The notes below the pieces were generated by a model. It saw nothing but the letters and a program-made list of their open reading frames with translations, ran no database searches and was not told the origin of the DNA. The position numbers were made by a program, and so were the translations under genes. Of a stretch of 64,000 bases of DNA, positions 31,896 to 43,400 are shown piece by piece (within the stretch, counting starts at the first letter, position 1; every line of letters begins with the position of its first letter). This stretch comes from Rachicladosporium sp. CCFEE 5018 (Eukaryota; Ascomycota; Dothideomycetes; Cladosporiales; Cladosporiaceae), in assembly GCA_002077045.2 (NCBI GenBank), contig KZ111168.1:410558-474557 (forward strand), in the 5' to 3' direction.

Positions 31896-34431
31896 CTTGT
31901 GTACTCAGGTGTTGTAGATGTGTTCAGTACGGTGCTTAAAACTATTGCTAAGGTCGCACATTCGTATGCTGCTTGGCATCTTGCAAGTGAGGAAGGAGCC
32001 ACCAAGCTTCGTAATGGAAGTGAAGACAACTTCAGCCGGAAGTGATCTCGACCACCGCTTCGAAACGAAGCTGTGTCGTATATTAAAATGAATCCATCCG
32101 CGTCGTAAGATAATCGATCCGCCCTTATCGATTCTTGTGTCGAATGCAGCACCTGAGTGAGCCCTTACATGAAGTGCCATGGAGGCTCTGATCTGCACTC
32201 CAGCGCCCTTCCTCGTGAGTACGACGCGCTCATGTCACTATGTGGCCTCACATCTTGATGGCTTCGAGACGGTACCGTCTACCTCCGCTACTTCGCCTGC
32301 ACATTCTCTTCCGGGGCTTAAAGCCAGTGAATATCCTTACACAGACCAAGCGCTGGATCGTGACATATCGTCAAGAACCTCGAGCAAAACCCATTGACAA
32401 TTACGACCCGTCAGAACTTCGCATCCTGTGGCTTGGGGACCAGAAATCTGTGGCGTTAGGTCCGCGACCTGTGAGATGACAATTGCGACTATGATCAGGA
32501 CTCCAGCTTCGACGTACTTTCGCAGCAAGCTCATAGTGGCGACGATAATACGATCGCTGTCGCGCAAGCCCTGATTCACCGGCAGCCCTTCTTAGCGACT
32601 ACGTTGCACGGCAGCTCGAAGCGGAACGAGATGGCAGACTATGGCTATCGTTGCAGCCGTTGGCTGGTCACCTGGCTAGATTTCTCGTCCGGCCGTGGTG
32701 CCTTGTAGGCCACCAAGGACGCCTACGGGGATGCTTGAATGATACAGCCGGGGGATGATGTGCAGTCTAGCTGCAGGGTATTGTCCCCAACGGATGTGGC
32801 TCATGACCACAACCAAGGACGCCGTAGCGATATCGTCGAGACCTGAGGGGCTGGATGTCTTCTGTTACTGTTTCCCGTTTCTCCAGGCCGCGCGACGCTG
32901 CTTGAGCACGTGGTGCTCCAGCCAAGAGACTCGCGCGATCAGTAAGCTGCTGGCGGTACGCACCTGAGGCACTGTGCTGGATTTCCGCTACCTATGATGG
33001 AAGGCTAGGCTGCTCCCATCATTCAGATGATTATGCCTGCGCCTGGACCTCAAGCTGAGGATGAAGTGGGGAATGCCTTCTACCTTGGGAAGGAGACAAT
33101 CCGGACTGTATGGACGAGGACATCGGGGTCGAGAATTCCGAGAATGATGGCCTCGAGAGTAACGATTCGGGAGTACTGGTTCGAGCCCGAAACGTGCTTT
33201 ATTGCAGATTTAGATCACTTGCTCCCTCGCGTCGATAAGCGCGGTCTCGATGCGCAAGAAGACCTACGGCAGAGGCAGGAACGCATGTCGATAGATGCAG
33301 TAGCTAGTGGAATCGATCACCCAGTAATCGCGCTGAGTGAGTCGCAATAGTGTTTCGATTCTTGTAGGGCTTTGTGCTTAACCTTCGCACAAAGGCATCA
33401 ACTGCAATTGTACTGCTGAGAGTCGCTCACTGCTCAACTTTATCTCGACCTCACAGTCGACTGATTAGGCAGAGTCGACTGATAGGAAGCTTCGAACAAC
33501 AGCCGTGTGTCTTGATCTGTAACAATGTCCCAGGACCCAAGCGAACGATGGAGCAGCTCTCACCGGCGACGGCGGACCTGACATCCGGAGGATCGCTTCT
33601 CGTTTGATCGTGTCAGCTCATTCACGAGAATGCACGCCCACTCCATATGCTAGATCACTTGAAACGCCCTGACGACAAGCAGAGAGCCCCTTCAGTCGTA
33701 CCAATACATGCGGTCGACCTGACCATCGTCAAGCTCAGAGGTCGCACGCCACAAACCTTCGTTCGAGATGTGTACCGAATGCATCGGACACTGGTCGGAC
33801 CGTCTAATCACCAGCCGCAGTCCAGCCGCAACCCGTCACGAACTCTGCAAACCTGCCACAGTGGTCCATCAGGCCAGACCAGACATCGTGGTTGTTGGAA
33901 GTCATTTCAAAAGGTGCTGATAGACCAGACGAGTGGTACGGTCCTGCTACTCTGTCAGCGCGATTGTGTAAATCGAATACGAACTTCTCAATCCTCGAAT
34001 GTAGCAAGGAAACAGCGTAAAGACGTCACTTCTCGCAGCTGTGGAGGACCAGTCCGAAACTGCAGCGTTCAAGGACTCTGTTTTCCCCACATCTCACGCA
34101 CTCTAGCTCGTCGTTCCGCGCTGCCATTCGCCAACGTAACGATGGAGTCTCCAACCCCCATCCGTGCCCGAAAGTGTGCCGATGCTGGGCATGCTGCACG
34201 TTCATCTGTGGTGAGTAGTCAAACGTGTTGGCCATGTGCCGTGCGCGTGATGGCGCTCGCTTCTTCGCTGTTCCCCTCAACTTGGCGCGTGTCATCAATA
34301 AGCTCAAGTATAAGTCCTTAGCTTGCGCTCTTGGGCTGGCTTCGCGTTCTTTGTCGGCTTTGACTCGATTGGACTGACGCCACTTAGACTACTGCTGGAT
34401 TCCCGGACCTCTGGACTCCATCACATTCAAT
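31896..34431. other. Non-coding or decayed stretch of copy A
   Basis: About 2.5 kb that aligns with 58285-60516 but with many more differences and indels than the genes. Frames are short and not conserved between the copies. I see no supported gene. The last few hundred bases should carry the permease promoter. Confidence 0.5.
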
Positions 34432-36790
34432 ATGGAGAAACACATGGAGAATGGTGTAGCTCATAAGGAAGTGCTGCATGACCATGATGTCTTGGGGAAG
34501 GATGTTACGCGCGAGCAGGCTATGCATTTTGGCGCTTTGACTGAGGAGGAGCTTGTCATTGAGAAGAAGCTGCGGAGGAAGATTGATGCACTGGTTATGC
34601 CAATTGTCGTCAGCGTCTATTTGATGTAAGCGCTGAAGCTTTCGGCGCCTAGGACGGTGGGGCTGACTGCAGGTAGGAACTACATCGACCGCAACAACTA
34701 CGCGGCTGCCAAATTGCAAGGTTTGGTGGAGGAGTTGGACATGACGCCGGCTGATGTATTTGGCAATCCTGTCCAGAATATTAAAGTATAGGTTGCTAAG
34801 ATGTCCTTTGCAGTACCAAACGGGCCTGTCTGTTCTATTCGTCGGCTACGTCCTCATGCAAGTCCCATCGAACGCAGTACTCAACTACGTGGGACGACCG
34901 TCCTGGTACATTGGATTCTTCACTCTGCTCTGGGGATTGGTTTCGCTTGTCACGAGCCAGGTGCAGTCGTACAAATCGATCATTGGAGCCCGCTTCGTCC
35001 TTGGCTTGGTTGAAGCGCCATTTGTGAGTCTGCGAGCGAGGCTACTTGCAAAGCTGTCAAAGCTGACTGTTCTAGTTTCCGGGCGTGTTATTCTACCTCT
35101 CGTGGGTGGCTTGTCTTGATGGTGTTCAGTATTGCAGTGTGTACTGATCTGTCGTCTAGTAAATGGTATACGAAGAAGGAGCTGAACTTCAGGAGTAAGC
35201 TGCTGTCCTACGAAGAATGCTATATTTCGGCATTCACTGACTTCAGGCAGTGGCTCTGTTCTATTCCGGATCTCTTGTGTCTGGCGCCTTCGGATCTCTC
35301 ATCGCCGCGGGTATCCTCAGTGGACTGAAAGGTGTGCGAGGTCTGAGTGCCTGGAGGTGGCTCTACATCATCGAGGGCTCCATCACAATGGCACTCGGCC
35401 TCGTCGTAATCTTCTTCCTACCCGATTTCCCGGACACCTGGAAAAAGCTAAGTCCTGAGGAACGCCATGTAGCGAACAGACGACTCGCAATCGACGCTGC
35501 AGAAGCTGATGTGGATATCGGCGGCGCGATGAGCCAGGTTCAAGGTTCTTATATATTGCTCGTGTCGTTTTTGGAAATGACGGGATATCTGACACGTTCT
35601 TAGGAATCAAGCTGGCGTTCACCGATCCGAAAACCTATGTCCTCGCCCTCGGGTACCATGGCATTACAGGAGCAGCTGGCTTCCAAGTAAGCAATCCTTC
35701 GCGAATTTGAGTGCATTATAAGCTGACGTTCCTCACGAACTTCTTCCCAACGCTTACGAAGACGCTGGGCTTTGCGAACATTCCGAGTTTGCTGCTCTGC
35801 GCACCACCCTACATTTTCATGGTCTTCTGGTCACTCGGACACTCTCACATGAGTGATAAGCTGGGCAATCGCTTCTGGTGAGCCTCTTGGAACAGCGGAG
35901 TAACTGATCTAGATGGCTGATGCATGATGTCCAGGTTCTACATGTACCCGGTCCCGATCGTGCTTGTTGGGTAAGCCCAGGCTTCCCACCCCTAATCTTA
36001 TCTCGCTGACACCCTTCCCGATGCTTTCTCTTTATGTTCACGAGCAGCTTCGGCGCTCGTTACTTGTGAGTGTCGTCGTCCTGCGTTCAAGGGATATCAA
36101 GCTAACCCGCCCTGTAGCTCTCTCTTTTTGGTAAAACCGACCCCAGGCCTCTGCCCCTTGATCTGGAGCTTGTCTGGGCACTACTGATATGCTTAGCTCG
36201 TATTCATCTTCGCTATGAATGGCACGGTACGTACCTCATCGTCGCCGCCGTCGCGGACCACCACCGTCTATGAATTCTATGGTCTGGGAGGTTGCGAGCC
36301 AGTACATACTGACTCCTGCAGATCTACGCCTGGATTGCGAACTCAATCCCACGCCCTCCAGCCAAGAGAGCCGCCGCTCTGGCCTTCATCAATAGTGTGG
36401 GCAACGCCGCCTCAATCTGGGTATGTTTTGGTCGATCTACCAATGCCGAATCCATGCTAATGCCGTTCAAATACCCCTTTTACATACTTCCCCTCCACTA
36501 GCCCACACTATATACCTGCTATGGGCATTATCATCGGTATCGGAAACCTTCCCCAGCTCAAACGGGACCATTTCTGACCCAAAATAGGCCTCACGGTGAT
36601 AGCGGCCATCTGCGGCTTTTTACTGCGCACGATGCTTGTTCGCGATAATAAGATGCTCGAACGAATGGACGGCCAGGATACGGAGCTTACAGAGAAGGAT
36701 CTGAAGCGTTTGAGGAAGACCGCTGAGGTTGAGGGCATCGACATTGCCGCAGCGAGGCAGCTGCAGAAGGGCTACAGGTACCTGATTTGA
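34432..36790 (+). CDS. MFS permease, anion:cation symporter (Dal5/Tna1-like) family, copy A
   Basis: Fifteen exons give about 507 residues, the usual length for this family of plasma-membrane carriers of allantoate, nicotinate and similar anions. Exons begin at 34432, 34677, 34814, 35076, 35160, 35251, 35604, 35738, 35935, 36048, 36118, 36198, 36322, 36473 and 36588. Recognisable parts: N-Y-I-D-R-N-N at the end of TM1, the F-V-G-Y-V/Q-V-P-S-N motif, G-x-V-E-A-P-F/F-P-G-V, and W-R-W-L-Y-I-I-E-G. Several exons are tiny (13, 18, 26 and 30 bp). Three points are odd. The 59-bp intron 35545-35603 is absent from copy B. Intron 35687-35737 ends CACG where AG is needed (an AG at 35721-35722 would add five residues). 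Intron 36421-36472 ends AT in both copies. The substrate is not predictable. Confidence 0.75.
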
Positions 36791-38746
36791 ACGTACCGAC
36801 ATTCTGCGATCTATAGCGCTGCATGTAGCAACACCGAAGAGCTACTACGACGCGCAGGCACTTCAATATGGGCCAGTGTTGCAGTGCAATACTGGTGTTG
36901 TTCACATATGTCACGTGCCTGAAGTCGCAAGCCCGGGTCTTGACAATTTTCACTGGACAAGTACAGCTGACTCCTCGCGGTCTCGCCCTCGGCACTTCCG
37001 GACAGGCCATTAACATTATATCACTGACACAAGCATACGTAAATGTCAGTGATGCAGGAGCGACAGCGCACAGTTATCAGGTAGACCTGATGTGCGACCC
37101 GCCATAGCGTAGCGCACTCGCATATGCTCTTTGTAAACATTGTCGCTCACACAGAGCAGATCAGTGCGAGAGCTCTCCTCATACATCCCTGCGACCACGA
37201 GATGACTGTTGAATCACTGTGGCGTGAAATGAGTAACTCGGAAGACCCAGTCATCGACCGAGTATGACTTTCACATCTGCACAACAGGGCCACGGCACAT
37301 GCCTTCCCGAATGAGATAGGAGATCTCAAATAGCCCTTGCAGACTGGGAGTGTCACTCTAGACAGCCAGTAAACATGATGCAGATCAAGCGAAGGTTCAG
37401 CCGTCTACCGACAAATGTTTGGAGCTACGACAAGGCCACTCGTGCCGTCATCGTTGATACTGGGAAAGCCGACTTTCCACGCCACAGGCATATCACTCCG
37501 TTCTCATCAACACGAACAACCCCCCAAACTGGCACAAGATCACCGGAGCCGTCGCTCCTGCAGCCCCGAGACCGACGCATGTGACTCGAGCGAGGAAGGG
37601 TGTTGTCTACAGATTGTCCATCATGTCTGGACTGCGGTGACTTTCATCTCGTTCACAACGATCCACATCCCGACTAGGGATGTTTCGTCTTCACTATAGT
37701 TGCATCTGTCGTTGATCGACTCAACTTCCGCCTCAACGGTGGCGGCTTTCGTCTCTACTACGATGCCATCGTCTTCTGCTGTGCCTGCCCCTAGCTCAAC
37801 AACAACAATTCACGGGTATATTGTATAGAGCAATCTCGTCACGTCAAGTCTGTCCGAGACCTTGGAGGCTATTCCATCGCAGTTGCGAGATGGTTCTGAC
37901 GGGGTTGACTGCTCTATTAACGCCCAGACCAGGCACAAAAACTCGGCATTCGCGACTGCCACGTGTAGCACAGCCGACACAATGTCAGATCACGTAGCCT
38001 CCATCTTTCCGACGAAGCTAAGGGCATTTACGTGTGGCTTGTACCAATTATCTTCGACTTGAAGATCGATCGAGAAAGGTGGCGATTGCGCTAAAGGGTC
38101 GCTGTACGAACTTGATGGCCTTGAAGCCTCGGACTCACTCGGGCAGAAGTCAGACAATATGGAAGATCATGGGCATGTGGCATTATGAAGCTGTCTCGCA
38201 AGAGGCGTCGAGTCTGCTGGAGCGCTGCTATGGGTCTGGCAACGCACGCACTTGCTATAGCACACTCTATCTGACACGCATAGATCGTGGCAGATGCTAG
38301 CATCCGCCCCAGCTCTTCAGTCGACAGTGGTCACATCGGAGGACAGTCTGTCGTTGATGACATGTCAATGTTGAAGTAGTATCAGCCTGTGTTCGTGACC
38401 AAGATCTATGTGCTCTGCCATTGCCTGGCTCAAACTGACTCAGGCCTCATTTCCTGAATGCCTGAGGCTACCCAACGAAACACCACCTTACAAGACGACC
38501 ACCCAATGTGCACCTGTCAAAGTCATTTCCAACACGTATACCACTTTACACGCCCATCACTGTCGGTATAGCGTGGCGTTAGGGCGGCTGCTTTGCGATC
38601 ATCGACATTCTGCTCGGACTTCGGCCGACACCGACAAAGCCTGGTGGGGAGCAAGTAATCAATACACCGACGACTACGCAAACCTCCGCCTTGGAATCGT
38701 GCTTCGGCTTGGTGTACAGCTTGACTTCACTTCCTAGTGTGCAATC
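36791..38746. other. Intergenic; right end of copy A at about 37910
   Basis: To 37910 the sequence aligns, with moderate divergence, to 62832-63963 in copy B; beyond that the copies part. No supported gene in either section. The end of the stretch is the SEC24 promoter. Confidence 0.5.
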
Positions 38747-41702
38747 ATGGCAACCCCATACCAAGACGACGGGCAGCAGCAATGGGCTGCTGAAGGGCAA
38801 GCCGATGAAGGTTATGCCGACTCTGCTGCAACCACCGCAGTTCCGGCAGGAGGGAAGAAGAAGCGAGCCTACGCCGGTCAAGCGTACGAATTTGGTGCAG
38901 GTGGCAACGCAGCTCCCGGCGGACAGGGCGCCGCTGGCGCTCAGCCCCCTGCTGCTGTAGGATATGGCGGAGCAGCAGGATATGGGGCCGCACCTGTCGG
39001 AGCGGCATCATATGGGCAGCCAGCGTCATATGGTGGACAGCAAGTGCCATATGGTGCGTCGGGCTCTGCAGATCCAAATGCACCCCCGATTGCACAGCCA
39101 GCGGGATATGGACAGCCCCAGTATGGGCAGCCGCAGCCATCATACGAAGCACCACAGCAGGGCTACCCCGTGCAGACACCTGGAGTCGCTGGAGTGACGC
39201 AACAATTTGGGCAGATGGGCGTGGGAGCTCAGCCGTTGCCAGCAGCTCAGCAGCCTGGACTACAGGGTGGGCTTGCACCAGCACAGAGGCTCAACCCGCT
39301 TATACCGGTAGACATTAGCGCACAAGGCGCGCCGTTCCATGTCAGTGACCTGGACCTACCGCCACCACCTATAATACTGCCGCCGAATGTGAGTCAAGAT
39401 CCGAGGAATGGACTTTGCCAGGTTGGCTACTAATTATCTGCGTAGTCCTCGGTCACGCCATCACCTCATTCCAACTGTCCGCCGAAGTACGTGCGATCGA
39501 CATTGAACGCCATGCCGACAACCTCTTCACTTCTTAAGAAGAGTAAGCTACCTTTTGCACTGATCATCCAGCCATATGCCACTTTACACGACGCAGAGGA
39601 CGATGTCCCAGTGCAGTACGATCAGGTCATCGCCCGCTGCCGAAGATGTAGAATTTACATCAACCCTTTTGCGAGCTTTCTGGACCACTCACATAGGTGG
39701 CGGTGTAATATGTGCAATTTGACCAACGACGTACCCCAGAGCTTCGATTGGGATGGCGCCAAGCAGCAGAGTGTCGACCGCTGGCAACGACCGGAGCTTA
39801 ACTACGCAGTCAGCGAGTTCGTTGCTCCTCAGGAGTACATGGTCCGCGCACCGCAGCCACTGATCTACCTCTTCATTTTCGACGTCTCCTACGCTGGTGT
39901 CACGAGCGGTCTGCTCGCAACGTCTGCTCGATGCATATTGGAGAGCCTCGATCGCATACCGAACACTGACCGACGAACACGGCTTGGTTTCATGGCTGTA
40001 GACAGCTCGCTGCACTACTTCCAGATCCCCAGAGATGAGGGCGAATCGAGCGATTCGCGGATGCTAGTAGTCAGTGATCTTGATGAACCTTTTCTGCCAA
40101 CACCCGATGACCTGCTTGTCAATCTCAGCGAAGCACGATCGAACATCGAGACTTTCCTCGGCAGACTTCAGGGCATGTTCGCCAGCACGCAGAACTCTGG
40201 CTCTGCAATGGGCTCCGCACTCCGAGCTGGTCACAAGCTCATCTCACATGTAGGAGGCAAGATGGTCGTACTGTCAGCTTCTCTCGACATGCGGGAAGAC
40301 AAGAAGCTGCTTGGAACGTCGAAAGAGAACGCGCTCTTGCAGACACAGAACAGCTTCTACAAAAGCTTTGCCGTCGAGTGCAGTAAGACGCAAGTCTCGA
40401 TCGACATGTTCTTGTTCTCAGCACAATATCAAGATGTCGCATCACTCAGCAATCTGCCCCGCTATACTGGTGGTCAGACCTACTTCTACCCAGCTTGGAA
40501 TGCGGCGCGGACGGAGGACGCGATCAAGTTTGGGACGGAGTTCAGTGATTATCTCAGTGCAGAGATCGGGCTTGAAGCAGTGCTCAGGGTACGCACGACG
40601 ACTGGATTGCGACCTAGCGCCTTCTACGGTAACTTCTTCAACCGCTCGTCAGATCTTTGCGCGTTCCCTGCTATGCCTCGTGATCAGGCGTATGTGGTCG
40701 AAATCGCGATCGACGAGTCTGTGACAAAAGCATTCGCCTGCTTGCAAGTGGGTGTACTTCACACAACGTGCAATGGCGAGCGAAGAATCCGAGTTTTGAC
40801 ACTGTCGATTCCGACTACGCAGAACCTCGCTGAGGTGTACGCGTCTGCCGATCAGCAAGCCATCACAGCATACTTCGCCCACAAGGCGGTCGAGCGGGCG
40901 TTGAGCTCAGGCTTGGACGCAGCACGCGACGCTGTGCAAGCTAAGATGATCGAGCTACTTCAGACCTACCGAAAAGAACTCGGCGGTGGCAATATGGGTG
41001 GAGGTGGACTACAATTCCCGGGCAATCTGCGAGGCATGCCAATGCTGTTCCTCGGTCTCATGAAGAACGTGAGTCATTATTCCTTGCCCCGTCTACATCT
41101 ACACACTGACCAGTACATAGCTTGGCCTTCGTAAATCCGCCCAGATACCCACCGATCTCCGCTCCGCTGCACTCTGCCTTCTCTCCACACTCCCGCTGCC
41201 TCTGCTAATGCAATACATCTACCCTCGCCTTTACAGCCTGCATGACATGCCCGACGATGCTGGCCTCCCTCACCCAGATCACGGCGCTATCGTCATGCCG
41301 CCAGCGCTGAATCTCACTTCCGGAAATCTTGTGCCTTACGGTCTGTACTTACTGGATGACGGACAGACGCAATTCCTTTGGCTCGGCCGCGACGCCGTGC
41401 CAGCACTCATCAACGACGTCTTCGGCACTGGCGACAAGAACGCGCTGAAGCAAGGCAAGACGAGTTTGCCTGTACTAGACTCGGAGATGAATGAGCGGGT
41501 TAGGGCTGTGGTTGAGAAATCACGGGATCACCGGGGCAAGGGCTGTGGAAGCGTGATCGTGCCGCCGCTGTATTTGATCCGAGAGGATGGCGAGCCGAGT
41601 CTGAGGCTTTGGGCACAGACGCTACTTGTTGAAGATCGGGCTGACCAGGGCGTGAGTGGTGCGCAGTTTTTGGGCGTACTGAGGGAGAAAGTTGTCACTT
41701 AG
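38747..41702 (+). CDS. SEC24: COPII coat protein Sec24
   Basis: Exons 38747-39388, 39446-41068 and 41121-41702 (introns 57 and 52 bp, both phase 0) give 948 residues. Sec24 is the cargo-selecting subunit of the COPII coat that buds vesicles from the endoplasmic reticulum, in complex with Sec23. The N-terminal 190 residues are Gln/Gly/Tyr/Pro-rich and disordered. The zinc finger is Cys279-x2-Cys282 and Cys301-x2-Cys304, followed by the trunk domain (F-I-F-D-V-S and M-G-S-A-L-R-A-G motifs), the beta-sandwich (L-R-V-R-T-T-T-G-L), the helical domain (V-E-R-A-L-S-S-G) and the gelsolin-like C-terminus (F-L-W-L-G). All domains are present and the gene appears intact. It is an essential single-copy gene in most fungi and anchors the unduplicated spacer. 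Confidence 0.96.
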
Positions 41703-42400
41703 ACCGGCGGGTGATTTGAGCGGCATTGGTGAAGCGACTTTTGTGAACAGATAAATATGTGTTCCTGATGAGCTGACTCAAATCACAATTAAGCAGGTTT
41801 GGAAGGCTTGCAACAGAACGCTTCTTTGGTTTCTCCGTTCCCATGCCATCGCTTTCTTCCGCTGCACTGCTGACCGATCTTCGCTTAACACCATCGCAGC
41901 TTTAGAGCGACGGCTAGCACAGTGCTTCCTGAACTTGCTGCGCTGTTTGGGCTCCGTTTTGCTCCCATTTTCACTTCTAGTTCTGCTTGCACGTCGTGTG
42001 CCGTCTTGGTGAGGAAGCCGTGGATGCAGCGATCTACGACCACTGACGGCGCAGCAGTGGTCATAAGCAGATGAGTGGCTGACTACCAGTTTTGCTTTCT
42101 CGCTAAGAGATGTGCGCAGGCTTCGACTTCAGCAGCTGACAAGGTTGCTATACTGGGTATCTCTTTCCAGATCTCGATGAACGGGCTCCGTGGACCCGGT
42201 TGTTGGTCTTCAGAGCCCTCATCTCGGCCTGGAGTTCCAGATTCAACCCCCGTGCTCGAGCCGCCGTCCGGTGATCAGATCAGATCTCATGGGTAACGCC
42301 CATGATGAGCTCGGATCTGAGCTTTCTAGACAGCTCATTCCTGCCAGGACCTGCTCCAGTACGCACATGCTGCAGATTCGCGACGATCACTCCTCGATCC
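41703..42400. other. Intergenic, no supported gene
   Basis: About 0.7 kb between SEC24 and the convergent small membrane-protein gene. Only short frames. Confidence 0.5.
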
Positions 42401-42706
42401 TCAAGCCCGACTCGAGTCCAAGCTCCCACTCCCCGTCTCTACATCCACCCTTGGACCCTTCGGCATCCCCCTGCCATACCCCCCTCCATTCCCACTCCGC
42501 CGCGCCATCATCTCGCGCTCCCTCTGCCGGACCCGCTGCATATAGCTTGCCTGGCTCAGCTCGCCTTCCACACGGAAGTCGCCTGTAGGCCGAGTCTGGT
42601 CGTGGGAAGAGGTGTAGTAGTGGTGGCCGACTGCGTAGGCGCATGCTACGCCGAAGGCGGCGGCGACGATGACGACTGCTACTGTTGCGCTGGCGCTGAG
42701 AGGCAT
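42401..42706 (-). CDS. Small single-pass membrane protein, uncharacterised
   Basis: A 101-residue frame. Residues 5-28 are a strong hydrophobic Val/Ala-rich segment near the N-terminus, then a short H-H-Y-Y stretch, then a charged helical region rich in Arg, Glu and Met (R-x-R-E-R-E-M-M type) and a Gly-rich tail. This is the layout of a type of short fungal protein with one membrane anchor and a soluble coiled tail. The segment could serve as a signal anchor. A further 3' exon is possible. Function unknown. Confidence 0.55.
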   Translation of the reverse strand: MPLSASATVAVVIVAAAFGVACAYAVGHHYYTSSHDQTRPTGDFRVEGELSQASYMQRVRQREREMMARRSGNGGGYGRGMPKGPRVDVETGSGSLDSSRA

Positions 42707-43400
42707 TGCTGTGGGCTATGAAACCGTAGGAGTGATGCTGAGTCGAGTGTGAAGTGAATTGCTTGGCTGAGTCGTAGGTGGTGATCTTTGGTCCTTAGCT
42801 TCGGTCAAGGCGGCAGGATGATGAGAGTAGTCTAAGTAGCGAAGCTGGTGTGAGTGTATTGCAGCTATTTCATTGGTGCATAGCCATCAAAACGGTCGTG
42901 CTCGTGTTAGCATGACCCTGATGCCCAACATGTGCGAAGCTCGCAGCATGATATCGGCTGCGCGATTAGTTGTGAAGTCAAGAAGCAATGACAGTAACCT
43001 TTCCATCCGAGATACCGATGTCTTATCCCAAATAAGCAACGCATTGAATGAGTACTGGAATGTCGGCATGCTCATGCTCCGCACCTGTGAGGTGTGGTAC
43101 GTATTCCCACGTGTGCATGTAGCTTTGAGCTGACGACGCCTGATGTCGCGGCTTGCGGGCTCGCACCACCTCGGATCTTGAACATCAGCCACACATGAGG
43201 CACAGTGACAAATGATGGAATGAAAGGGGAGATACAGTGCATGCGTTGCCATATGGGAGGTAGCAAGTGACAGAGTAAAACGCGGAATGTACCATTGACA
43301 GCAGCACCCATCGCTGTACTCTTGATTGAGGTGTAAGGTACCAAGGCCTTCCCAACGCACCACCGGAGTCTGTGGGAGGGTGTAGTAGTCGTGACCCTTC
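42707..43400. other. Divergent intergenic region, no gene seen
   Basis: About 0.7 kb between the small membrane-protein gene and the HET gene, which point away from each other. A 210-codon minus-strand frame crosses the HET start and has no recognisable feature. Confidence 0.45.

Larger units (their letters stand above)
25434..37910 (+). repeat. Copy A of a 12.5-kb direct segmental duplication
   Basis: Sequence from 25434 matches 51273 onward in the same orientation; identity starts abruptly at ACCCCACCACACAAGCC and continues through four genes to about 37910 (63963 in copy B). Some tracts differ by under 1 percent (for example 27443-27762), others by about 18 percent (27895-27995). Copy A has lost about 560 bp of the 214-aa gene and carries an intron that copy B lacks. 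The flanks outside the block are unrelated. Confidence 0.95.

Noticed and set aside
34026..34307. 93-codon minus-strand frame, partly matched in copy B
   Set aside because: The copy-B counterpart (60152-60382) diverges by frameshift after about 30 codons; it is the permease promoter side.
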